A stretch of DNA of 7,759 nucleotides from CAYVDH01 sp964450355 (GTDB taxonomy: Bacteria; Bacteroidota; Bacteroidia; NS11-12g; UBA955), in assembly GCA_964450355.1 (NCBI GenBank), contig CAYVDH010000169.1, positions 1-7,759 of the forward strand, read 5' to 3'. The position numbers and the translations under genes were made by a program. The notes beneath the pieces were generated by a model. That model was not told the DNA's origin. It made no database searches and saw only the letters and a program-made list of their open reading frames with translations. This document shows, one piece after another, positions 1-5,655 of this stretch; positions within the stretch are counted from its first letter, which is position 1; each line of letters starts with the position of its first letter.

Positions 1-54
1 GGAATGTATTTGTTAAGAATAGGAAACCAAACATATAAAATAATTAAACAATAA
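1..54 (+). CDS. C-terminal end of an upstream T9SS cargo gene (partial, probable RCC1-family paralogue)
   Basis: Only the last 17 codons and the TAA stop lie in the window. The reading frame gives GMYLLRIGNQTYKIIKQ, which is the final strand region of a type A T9SS sorting domain (the usual pattern is LPxGxYxLxI followed by a short basic end). The same 17 residues, encoded by identical bases, end the next gene's tail at 1373-1426. The upstream protein is therefore inferred to be secreted by T9SS and to be a recent tandem paralogue of the RCC1 gene. Its body is outside the window, so the RCC1 assignment is inference. The next start codon follows after two bases, suggesting co-transcription. 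Confidence 0.75.
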   Translation, partial: GMYLLRIGNQTYKIIKQ

Positions 55-55
55 A
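1..55 (+). repeat. Direct repeat copy 1 (55 bp, exact), at the left window edge
   Basis: Bases 1-55 are identical to 1373-1427. The copy covers the end of a T9SS tail, its stop codon and one base beyond. Identity ends just past the stop (A at 56, T at 1428). The left boundary is not visible because the window starts inside the repeat, so the real repeat is probably longer. Confidence 0.95.
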
Positions 56-56
56 A

Positions 57-1118
57 ATGAAAAAAAACAATCTTTTAATAGCAGTAATTTTACTGATAGC
101 TAACACAAAATCAATTGCACAATGCTGGGTGAAAATAGATGCAAGCTATGGGCATAGTTTGGCCATAGACAAGGATACTAAACTATATGCTTGGGGTAGA
201 AATGACTTTGGTCAATTGGGTGATAGTTCCAAAATAAATAGAAACAAACCAGTCTTGATAAAAAACCATAAAGATTGGCAAGTTGTTTCAGCTGGCGAAG
301 CGCATAGTGCAGGTATCAAAAAAGATGGAACTCTTTGGGCTTGGGGTTTAAACAACTACGGACAACTGGGTGACGGAACCAATATAAACAGGCTTACTCC
401 AGTTCAAATAGGGACTGAAACCAACTGGAAAGCCATAGATGTTGGCTATTCACACACCATTGCGCTTAAATTTGATGGAACACTTTGGGCTTGGGGCCGA
501 AATGTAATGGGACAATTAGGTGATAATACAAACCTACAACGCGATACACCTACTAAAATTGGAATAGAAACAAACTGGGCATATATAGCTGCTGGTGGAA
601 ATCATTGTATGGCATTGAAAACAGACAGCACTTTTTGGATTTGGGGAAGCAATTCCAATTACCAAATAGGGGATGGCACTGCCATAAATAAAAAACTGCC
701 CATAAATGTTGGTGGTGCTAATAAATGGATTGCCATAGGCGCAGGCGAAACACACTCGGTAGCTTTAAGAAAAGATAGTACTCTATGGTCTTGGGGCGAA
801 AACAGTAGCGGAGAATTAGGTAACGGCAGCTGGGTTAGTAAAACAACTCCAACTCAACTAAGTAGCGCAAAAAACTGGCTATCAATATATGTTGGTGGTT
901 TATCTAATTTTGCCATTAATACTTCAGATTCCATTATGGTTTGGGGTGCAAATAATCTAGGTCAACTAGGCACTGGCACATTGGTAAATATTAACACCCC
1001 TTATGGTATTGGTTTAGCGAGCAATGTAAGCTCTATTGCTCCTGGCTTTTTTTTAGTTTATTATTACAAAAAAACGGCAATTTATACGCCTCCGGAAACA
1101 ATGCCCAGGGTCAATTAG
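57..1118 (+). CDS. Secreted RCC1-repeat beta-propeller protein, truncated by a frameshift in blade 7
   Basis: The reading frame gives 353 residues. Residues 1-21 form a signal peptide (basic MKKNN, hydrophobic core, probable cleavage before Q22). Six RCC1 repeats follow with an exact 50-residue period: the Trp of each WG motif is at 46, 96, 146, 196, 246 and 296, and His before the conserved hydrophobic strand is at 33, 83, 133, 183 and 233. The GQLGD-type turn is present in most units. RCC1 proteins usually form seven-bladed propellers that bind protein or other partners; the partner here is unknown. After residue 332 the frame leaves the repeat pattern, and the last 21 or so residues are out-of-frame sequence. 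The missing blade 7 and the T9SS tail follow in another frame (1055-1426). The restored protein would have 456 residues. As read, the product should reach the periplasm but lack a T9SS signal. The start at 57 is favoured by the signal peptide and its position two bases after the upstream stop. Confidence 0.9.
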   Translation: MKKNNLLIAVILLIANTKSIAQCWVKIDASYGHSLAIDKDTKLYAWGRNDFGQLGDSSKINRNKPVLIKNHKDWQVVSAGEAHSAGIKKDGTLWAWGLNNYGQLGDGTNINRLTPVQIGTETNWKAIDVGYSHTIALKFDGTLWAWGRNVMGQLGDNTNLQRDTPTKIGIETNWAYIAAGGNHCMALKTDSTFWIWGSNSNYQIGDGTAINKKLPINVGGANKWIAIGAGETHSVALRKDSTLWSWGENSSGELGNGSWVSKTTPTQLSSAKNWLSIYVGGLSNFAINTSDSIMVWGANNLGQLGTGTLVNINTPYGIGLASNVSSIAPGFFLVYYYKKTAIYTPPETMPRVN

Positions 1119-1123
1119 GCGAT
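123..1123 (+). repeat. Seven 150-bp coding repeats (RCC1 units)
   Basis: The WG-motif TGG codon recurs at 192, 342, 492, 642, 792 and 942, exactly 150 bases apart. In the seventh unit the equivalent codon is AGC (Ser), one base out of phase because of the break at the T-run. Units 2 and 3 are the most alike in DNA, sharing near-identical stretches around CTTTGGGCTTGGGG. Units 6 and 7 are the most diverged: unit 6 lacks the His, and unit 7 lacks both the His and the Trp. These are protein-level repeats of a propeller, not a spaced array. Confidence 0.9.
1047..1054 (+). other. T8 homopolymer at the frame break, containing a U UUU UUA slippery heptamer
   Basis: Eight T bases lie where the RCC1 frame is lost. 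In the zero frame the codons are TTT TTT TTA, so bases 1049-1055 read T TTT TTA, a canonical -1 slippery heptamer (the same as in HIV-1 gag-pol). Slipping back one base here, or having nine T in the gene, joins the two parts exactly and keeps the 50-residue register. I see no strong downstream hairpin and no convincing upstream Shine-Dalgarno-like stimulator, so programmed recoding is unproven. Mutation, phase variation by strand slippage, or a base-calling error are alternatives. Confidence 0.6.
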
Positions 1124-1426
1124 AGCACTAATATAAATCAAAATAGCTTTAAAAAAACAGCGAATGTTTGCCAAACACCCACTACGGCTTTACAAAGTAT
1201 TGATGATAAAATTACCATTTCTATCTACCCCAACCCCATTACTAACAATCATTTTAATATTTATTCTCAAAACAATGAAGCCTATCAACTCTATGATTTT
1301 ACTGGAAAAATAATTCAACAAGGAAATATTTCTATTGGTGAAAACACAATAGATGCCTCCAATTTGCCTTTAGGAATGTATTTGTTAAGAATAGGAAACC
1401 AAACATATAAAATAATTAAACAATAA
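1055..1426 (+). pseudogene. Out-of-frame remainder of the RCC1 gene: blade 7 and type A T9SS sorting domain
   Basis: This stretch is open in the frame one base back from the preceding RCC1 frame and has no start codon of its own at its beginning. It reads SLLLQKNGNLYASGNNAQGQ and onward to LGD, the end of an RCC1 unit, then a short linker with one Cys, then a type A sorting domain with YPNP, a LYDFTGKIIQQG strand pair and an LPLGMYLLRI end. In the restored protein these are residues 334-356, 372, 391-394 and up to 456. The tail would direct export through the T9SS and attachment or release at the outer membrane. Whether it is translated depends on a frameshift or a longer T-run; in this sequence it is cut off. 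A sequencing or assembly error is also possible. Confidence 0.85.
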
Positions 1427-1427
1427 A
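1373..1427 (+). repeat. Direct repeat copy 2 (55 bp, exact), end of the RCC1 gene
   Basis: Identical to bases 1-55 at an offset of 1372 bases, in the same orientation. Together the two copies bracket the whole RCC1 gene, including its frame break. No third-position differences are present, which points to a recent duplication or gene conversion rather than ordinary conservation of sorting domains, which usually diverge quickly. Recombination between copies would remove or duplicate the bracketed gene. Confidence 0.95.
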
Positions 1428-1431
1428 TAAC

Positions 1432-3036
1432 ATGAAGAAGTTAATCATCGCAACAGTTATACTATTTAGCATTCAGCTAAAAATAGTAGCCCAAGCTCCA
1501 CAACAAATCAATTATCAAGGAGTAGCTCGCCAAGCCAATGGCAACCCAATAGTCAATCAAAATATTAGCTTGCGCTTGAGTATTCGCCAAGCTACTGCCA
1601 ATGGTGCAGTGTTGTACACCGAAACACATGCCCTCACTACCAATGTTTTTGGATTATACACTACTGCTATTGGTTCTGGCACAGCAGTCTCTGGCACTTT
1701 TACTTCTATCAATTGGGCCAGTGGCTTAAAATTTTTAGAAGTAGAAATTGACCCAGCTGGAGGCAGCAACTATTTGGCGATGGGCACCACACAATTTAAC
1801 AGTGTGCCTTATGCTTTATTTGCACAAAATGCTGATAACGCTGTAAATGCACAAACCGCAACGAATGCTTGGAGTAAAACAGGTAATTCAGGCACCAATT
1901 CTTCAATCAACTATATTGGTACTACCGACAATGCGGGCTTAGTAATACGCACTAATGATACTTCACGTATTTTTATAAAAAACACTGGAAGTATAGGCAT
2001 AGGAACAAACACGCCTACATCAAAACTGGAAGTAGCGGTATCAGGCAACGATGGAATTACCATAAATGGCAATAACGCTGGTGATGCACAGCTCATTATA
2101 GAAAATGGTGGAGGTAATCATTACTTGTTAGATGACGACAGCGATGGACACAACTTGAAACTCCAAAGTGCTAATGGATTCGCTATAAATACAGGCGGTA
2201 TTAACCAACGCCTCGCTATGGACAACACAGGACGCACTTCGCTAAACAGGGCTACTGTTGCAGGTGCTTCACAACTTTATGTTCAAAGTAGCAACCTATG
2301 GAACTTATATTCAAACAATGATTTGGGAAACAGTTCAGCAACCTACGGCATCGAAGCAGTCGCAGATGGAACGGGTACAGGCAATCGCTACGGAGTAAGA
2401 GGAGAAGCAGGAGGAAGCACAGGCAACCGATATGGCGTATATGGATCTGCCACTGCCAACACAGGCAGTTGGGCTGGCTATTTGAATGGTAATTTTTACT
2501 ATACTGGCTCGCTTACATCTACATCAGATAGTAGTTTAAAAAGAAATATTAAAGATTTGGAAGGTTCGCTCTATAAAGTGATGCAACTTAAACCACGTAG
2601 CTATGAGTTCAGGACAGATGAATATAATTACATCAACTTAGCTCAAGGCAAACAGCTGGGATTCATTGCACAAGAAGTAAAAAAGGTGTTTCCAGAATTG
2701 GTGGATGAAGCAAGTCATAGCTTTCGAGTAAGTGAAAAGAATTCGAAATTTGGAGATACTGCTTGTTTAGAGAAAAAAATGAATATAATGAGCATGAATT
2801 ACATTAGCCTTGTACCTGTGTTAACACAAGCCATTCAAGAACAACAAGCCATTATAGATTCTACAAATTTATTGCTCAATGTGCAAAATACGAACAACCA
2901 AGCTCAACAGCAACTTTTAAATCAGCAAACACAAACTATACAAAGTCAACAGCAACTAATTATACAATTAAATGCTAAAATGCAACAATTAGAAGCAGAG
3001 TTAGCAGAAATAAAATTGTTACTTAAAAAAGGGTAA
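1432..3036 (+). CDS. Tail-fibre-like secreted protein with peptidase S74 (endosialidase-type) chaperone domain
   Basis: The protein has 534 residues. Residues 1-20 are a signal peptide with probable cleavage before Q21. Residues 22 to about 135 form the N-terminal module often seen in Bacteroidota (INYQGVARxxxGxPIxNQNI, ending in FNSVPYALFAQNA). A GSIGIGTNTPTSKLEV segment (about 187-201) and Gly/Asn-rich repeats (GNRYGV twice) resemble trimeric tail-fibre stalks. The S74 domain starts near 360: S365 and K370 in SDSSLKRNI fit the Ser-Lys pair used for self-cleavage in phage endosialidase chaperones, and QLGFIAQEV is at 408-416. Residues about 466-534 are a glutamine-rich coiled coil. By family knowledge, S74 domains help trimerise a fibre and may then be cut off. 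There is no T9SS tail, so its export route beyond the inner membrane is unclear. The start lies five bases after the preceding stop. Confidence 0.9.
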   Translation: MKKLIIATVILFSIQLKIVAQAPQQINYQGVARQANGNPIVNQNISLRLSIRQATANGAVLYTETHALTTNVFGLYTTAIGSGTAVSGTFTSINWASGLKFLEVEIDPAGGSNYLAMGTTQFNSVPYALFAQNADNAVNAQTATNAWSKTGNSGTNSSINYIGTTDNAGLVIRTNDTSRIFIKNTGSIGIGTNTPTSKLEVAVSGNDGITINGNNAGDAQLIIENGGGNHYLLDDDSDGHNLKLQSANGFAINTGGINQRLAMDNTGRTSLNRATVAGASQLYVQSSNLWNLYSNNDLGNSSATYGIEAVADGTGTGNRYGVRGEAGGSTGNRYGVYGSATANTGSWAGYLNGNFYYTGSLTSTSDSSLKRNIKDLEGSLYKVMQLKPRSYEFRTDEYNYINLAQGKQLGFIAQEVKKVFPELVDEASHSFRVSEKNSKFGDTACLEKKMNIMSMNYISLVPVLTQAIQEQQAIIDSTNLLLNVQNTNNQAQQQLLNQQTQTIQSQQQLIIQLNAKMQQLEAELAEIKLLLKKG

Positions 3037-3042
3037 TCAAAC

Positions 3043-3543
3043 ATGCTCAAATTTGCCATTATAGAATTTCTAATGATATTAGGTATGCTGCTCTTTATTG
3101 CATATATTAATTATGGCAAAAGTGGTGTAAATGTTGATGGAACTATAAATATGTTCTACTATATCTTATATATTACTAGTTGTTTAATGATTCTTATTGC
3201 TCTCTTTTTTACTACAATTTTACCCAATATCAGGCATTACTTAATTGTAAAAAATGGAATAAAAACCAAAGGTAAAATTTTGGCAATAGAACCATTATGG
3301 TATTTGAATAACCGACCTAAAGCAAAGTTTACTTTAGAAGTATTAAAAGCGGATGAAAGTTCTTTCATTACGTCAGTTAAAGGAATGATGTACAGTAAAA
3401 AAAGACTTCTAAAATTTGAAATAGGCGATTGGTTGAATGTGTTTTATGATGCTCAAGACTTTAGCAAAATAGCCATAGTGCACCCCGAAATTACACCACC
3501 ACAACTGCATTTGCTTTCTACTAAAACCAAAAGACAATCTTAA
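3043..3543 (+). CDS. Small membrane protein, two helices plus DUF3592-like soluble domain
   Basis: The protein has 166 residues. Hydrophobic segments at about 4-22 and 38-60 are probable membrane helices. The basic stretch after the second helix (RHYLIVKNGIKTKGK) suggests that the C-terminal part is cytoplasmic. That part (about 72-147) begins with GKILAIEPLWY and ends with GDWLNVFYDAQDFSKIAIV. This resembles the end of DUF3592-type domains, where a G-D-x-V-x-V-x-Y-D pattern is common; the match is by eye and the family link is tentative. No catalytic motif is visible. The start is six bases after the S74 gene and the next gene begins 13 bases downstream, so it is probably co-expressed with its neighbours. 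Base composition falls sharply from here on compared with the gene before. Function unknown. Confidence 0.8.
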   Translation: MLKFAIIEFLMILGMLLFIAYINYGKSGVNVDGTINMFYYILYITSCLMILIALFFTTILPNIRHYLIVKNGIKTKGKILAIEPLWYLNNRPKAKFTLEVLKADESSFITSVKGMMYSKKRLLKFEIGDWLNVFYDAQDFSKIAIVHPEITPPQLHLLSTKTKRQS

Positions 3544-3556
3544 CCCATCTAAAAAA

Positions 3557-5011
3557 ATGGCTAAAAAAATAATTTTATCTCGTAAGCGCAAAGTGTTTAT
3601 CATATTGTGTTTTATTCTGCCTATACTTTTTGTTATTATTCCATACACTAGTATCAATTTACCTTTTGCTAAATCTATGGGAATTGAGTTTTTTACATTT
3701 TATCGGTATGGCACAGCGCCTATTTTTTATTTCAAAAAAAACAATAAAGAATGTTTGTTTTTTAAAACAGAACACAGACGCTTGATAAGCAGTTCAAACA
3801 GAGGTGGCTCAACAGTAAAAAGATACCAAACTACCATGTACTTAGCCAGCTATAACCCCAAAACAAATGAAATAGAAAAGGAGGTAAAAATAACTTCAAA
3901 AAGTGGTAGAATAAAAATTTTAGGCGCTGATGAACATGTAGCTTATGTGTTTGCAGATGGACTTAATGTTTATGATCCATTTACACTGTCGCCTTTAGCT
4001 AGTACTTCACAATTAGAAGAAAAAAATCCGCAACTCAAAGGACAATTTCCAAAAGAAATACATTACTACAAGTTTAATAAGAATAATAAAACCATCGATT
4101 TTACAGCTCTTAACGCTACTCAATGGAGTATAAACAATAACTTAATAGCATCAGAAATTAAAAATAATATTGTTGAACTTAAAGATGAATCAATGAATGA
4201 AATAAATAAATTAAATGAACAGGTATCGACCTTGTTAAGTCAACGTAATCTTCTTTTGGACTCATTAAATTCTTATGTAAGAAAACTGCAACAAAAACAA
4301 TTAAGTTCATATGAATATTCAAAACAAACAAAACACATTGCTCAAAAAAGAGAATTATTAGATTTAGAAATTGAAACCTTAGTGAAGAAACGTAGAAGTA
4401 TGTATGATGCTGAAAGGGAAAAACAAAATTATGGTAAACAAAGAATAGTAAACTTAGATGAAAGCTATTTTGATAATGATGATTTTATAAAAACTTCTGA
4501 AATTATAGCTAATGATTTGTATTTTGGAATAAGTGATTTGGAACACATAAATAAAAAAATGAAATTTTGTACCGCTTATCTTCAACAAAAAGAAGATGTT
4601 CAACAAAATCTTTTTATTGCAAATGTAAATACAGACCAAAATAACAATCAAACCTTTATTGAAAATACGAAGTCAATAATTCCAACAACATTTATCAATG
4701 GAGGGTTTTTAATAAACAAGCAAAGTAAAAATTATGTAACCGATTTGTCCAATAAGATATTTGTTATAATATCAAAATCAACTATTGGCAATGAAGGTAA
4801 AATTGTGTTTACAGGCATAGATAAAAAAGGAAACACTATATGGACTTTTAACACACAAACTAAAGATATAGAATCATACACATTACAAAGCGATGTATTG
4901 TTTGTGCTTTGTAACGAAGAGAAAGATGAAAGCACTTCGAGTAACTGTGATATTTTATATCAAATTAACATTAATACAGGAAAAGAAATAAAATTTAATT
5001 TAAAAGAATAA
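3557..5011 (+). CDS. Membrane-anchored protein with propeller-like flanks and a central coiled coil, function unknown
   Basis: The protein has 484 residues. A very basic N-terminus (KRK) and one hydrophobic helix at about 13-29 predict an inner-membrane anchor with the rest in the periplasm. Residues about 90-155 contain blade-like strands (MYLASYNPKTNEIEKEVKI, then HVAYVFADGLNVYDPFTL at 127-144). Residues about 198-295 are charged, Lys/Glu/Gln-rich and helical, probably a long coiled-coil hairpin. From about 375 on, strands return (KIVFTGIDKKGNTIWTF at 415-431, then ILYQININTGKEI), like a PQQ-type or quinoprotein-like propeller. The C-terminal part weakly recalls PA2928-family proteins, which I cannot confirm. 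I infer a propeller interrupted by a coiled coil. It sits in a tight run with the small membrane protein upstream (13-base gap) and a T9SS cargo gene downstream (5-base gap), suggesting a shared envelope role. Confidence 0.8.
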   Translation: MAKKIILSRKRKVFIILCFILPILFVIIPYTSINLPFAKSMGIEFFTFYRYGTAPIFYFKKNNKECLFFKTEHRRLISSSNRGGSTVKRYQTTMYLASYNPKTNEIEKEVKITSKSGRIKILGADEHVAYVFADGLNVYDPFTLSPLASTSQLEEKNPQLKGQFPKEIHYYKFNKNNKTIDFTALNATQWSINNNLIASEIKNNIVELKDESMNEINKLNEQVSTLLSQRNLLLDSLNSYVRKLQQKQLSSYEYSKQTKHIAQKRELLDLEIETLVKKRRSMYDAEREKQNYGKQRIVNLDESYFDNDDFIKTSEIIANDLYFGISDLEHINKKMKFCTAYLQQKEDVQQNLFIANVNTDQNNNQTFIENTKSIIPTTFINGGFLINKQSKNYVTDLSNKIFVIISKSTIGNEGKIVFTGIDKKGNTIWTFNTQTKDIESYTLQSDVLFVLCNEEKDESTSSNCDILYQININTGKEIKFNLKE

Positions 5012-5016
5012 AAAAC

Positions 5017-5553
5017 ATGAATATTAAAACAAACTCAAACCCTTTAAAAACTCTGAAAATGATCATATTATCAGTAAGTATTTTAATTTCAATGGGGCAA
5101 TTAAGTGCTCAAACAACTGTCAACAGTGCTGGTGGTACTGCTACAATTGCAGGCAATGTATATGGATACAATATTGGAGAAATGGCTGCTGTAACAACAT
5201 TTACTAATGCCAATATTGTAATTACACAAGGACTGTTGCAACCTACTGTAAATTCAGTTGGGGTAAATGAACCAATTGTTAAACCCAAAATGCAATTTTC
5301 AGTTTTCCCAAATCCAACGCAAAATTCAGTCAATCTACAATTAACCAATGGCGAATCAGGTACATTAACGTATAGCTTATACAATAGTTTAGGTCAAAAA
5401 ATCAGCGAGCAATCTACCATCATTTCAGCTTCAGATATTACAACTATTCCCATCAACCATTTATGCTCTGGTCATTATTTTCTGTATGTTCAATTCAATA
5501 ATTCAATCATTAATTCTGAAACTCAATCATTCAAAATTCAAATAATAAATTAA
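5017..5553 (+). CDS. Short T9SS cargo protein with type A sorting domain
   Basis: The protein has 178 residues. The signal peptide runs to A31, with probable cleavage before Q32. Its N-terminal region is long; M15 is an alternative start, but the codon at 5017 sits five bases after the upstream stop and is preferred. Residues 33-76 form a small module (TVNSAGGTATIAG, then YNIGEMAA at 51-58 and ITQGLLQP at 69-76), a pattern common in small Bacteroidota proteins where a GE turn and a TQGxxQP end lead into the tail. The sorting domain fills about 93-178 and starts with FSVFPNP, followed by LYNSLGQKISEQS and GHYFLYV. Almost the whole mature protein is therefore module plus tail, with no enzymatic domain visible. 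It should be exported by T9SS; its role is unknown. Confidence 0.85.
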   Translation: MNIKTNSNPLKTLKMIILSVSILISMGQLSAQTTVNSAGGTATIAGNVYGYNIGEMAAVTTFTNANIVITQGLLQPTVNSVGVNEPIVKPKMQFSVFPNPTQNSVNLQLTNGESGTLTYSLYNSLGQKISEQSTIISASDITTIPINHLCSGHYFLYVQFNNSIINSETQSFKIQIIN

Positions 5554-5594
5554 TGGCTAGTTTATTCATTAAATACTAAAATCACATCATTAAG

Positions 5595-5612
5595 GTATTT
5601 TTATAAAAATAC
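5595..5612 (+). promoter_or_regulatory. Perfect 18-bp palindrome upstream of the LamG/P-domain gene
   Basis: GTATTTTTATAAAAATAC equals its own reverse complement over all 18 bases. It lies in the only sizeable intergenic gap (5554-5651), 39 bases before the next start codon. It has almost no GC and no following T-tract, so it is a poor terminator; a dimeric regulator's operator is the likelier reading. It overlaps where a -33 element would fall relative to the weak -7-like element at 5620-5627. AT-rich palindromes do arise by chance in such DNA, so function is inferred from length and position only. Confidence 0.4.
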
Positions 5613-5619
5613 ATTACTT

Positions 5620-5627
5620 CAATTTTG
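5620..5627 (+). promoter_or_regulatory. Weak Bacteroidota-type -7 promoter element candidate
   Basis: CAATTTTG matches five of the six fixed positions of the Bacteroidota -7 consensus TAnnTTTG. It would place transcription start roughly 15-20 bases before the ATG at 5652. No TTTG -33 element is present at the expected distance; that position lies inside the palindrome. The need for a promoter is suggested by the 98-base gap, which contrasts with gaps of 2 to 13 bases elsewhere in the window. Confidence 0.2.
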
Positions 5628-5640
5628 TATTATCAATTTT

Positions 5641-5655
5641 ATGAAAAAATTATGA
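5641..5655 (+). other. Four-codon mini reading frame (MKKL) overlapping the next start
   Basis: ATG AAA AAA TTA TGA ends with its stop overlapping the ATG at 5652 (ATGA arrangement). It could be a translational coupling leader or simply a chance duplicate of the following ATGAAAAAA start. It has no other support. Confidence 0.15.

Noticed and set aside
57..128. Lipoprotein signal in the RCC1 protein (Ile-Ala-Gln-Cys at 20-23)
   Set aside because: Gln just before the Cys does not fit a lipobox, and cleavage before Gln is the normal pattern of the other signal peptides in this window.
1068..1074. Run of seven A as the site of the RCC1 frame break
   Set aside because: Adding one A here would also restore the frame, but the residues between would read LVYYY rather than FSLLL. 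The latter keeps the Ser and hydrophobic strand of the RCC1 repeat, so the T8 run is the better site.
123..1123. Regular 150-bp repeats as a possible CRISPR-like or minisatellite array
   Set aside because: The repeats are imperfect, lie wholly in a coding frame, and encode RCC1 propeller units with no unique spacers.
5109..5384. Reverse-strand open frame of 91 codons opposite the short T9SS cargo gene
   Set aside because: It is the shadow of a clear + strand gene, with no signal peptide, domain or spacing support. The other reverse-strand frames (such as 534-755, 1557-1769 and 3409-3657) were rejected for the same reason.
5550..5572. TTAATG / CATTAA inverted repeat as a terminator after the short T9SS cargo gene
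   Set aside because: The stem has only six mostly A-T pairs, an 11-base loop, overlaps the stop codon and is not followed by a T-tract.
5625..5651. TTG at 5625 as the start of the LamG/P-domain gene
   Set aside because: It would put nine residues (MYYQFYEKI) ahead of a standard MKK-type signal peptide; the ATG at 5652 gives a normal one.
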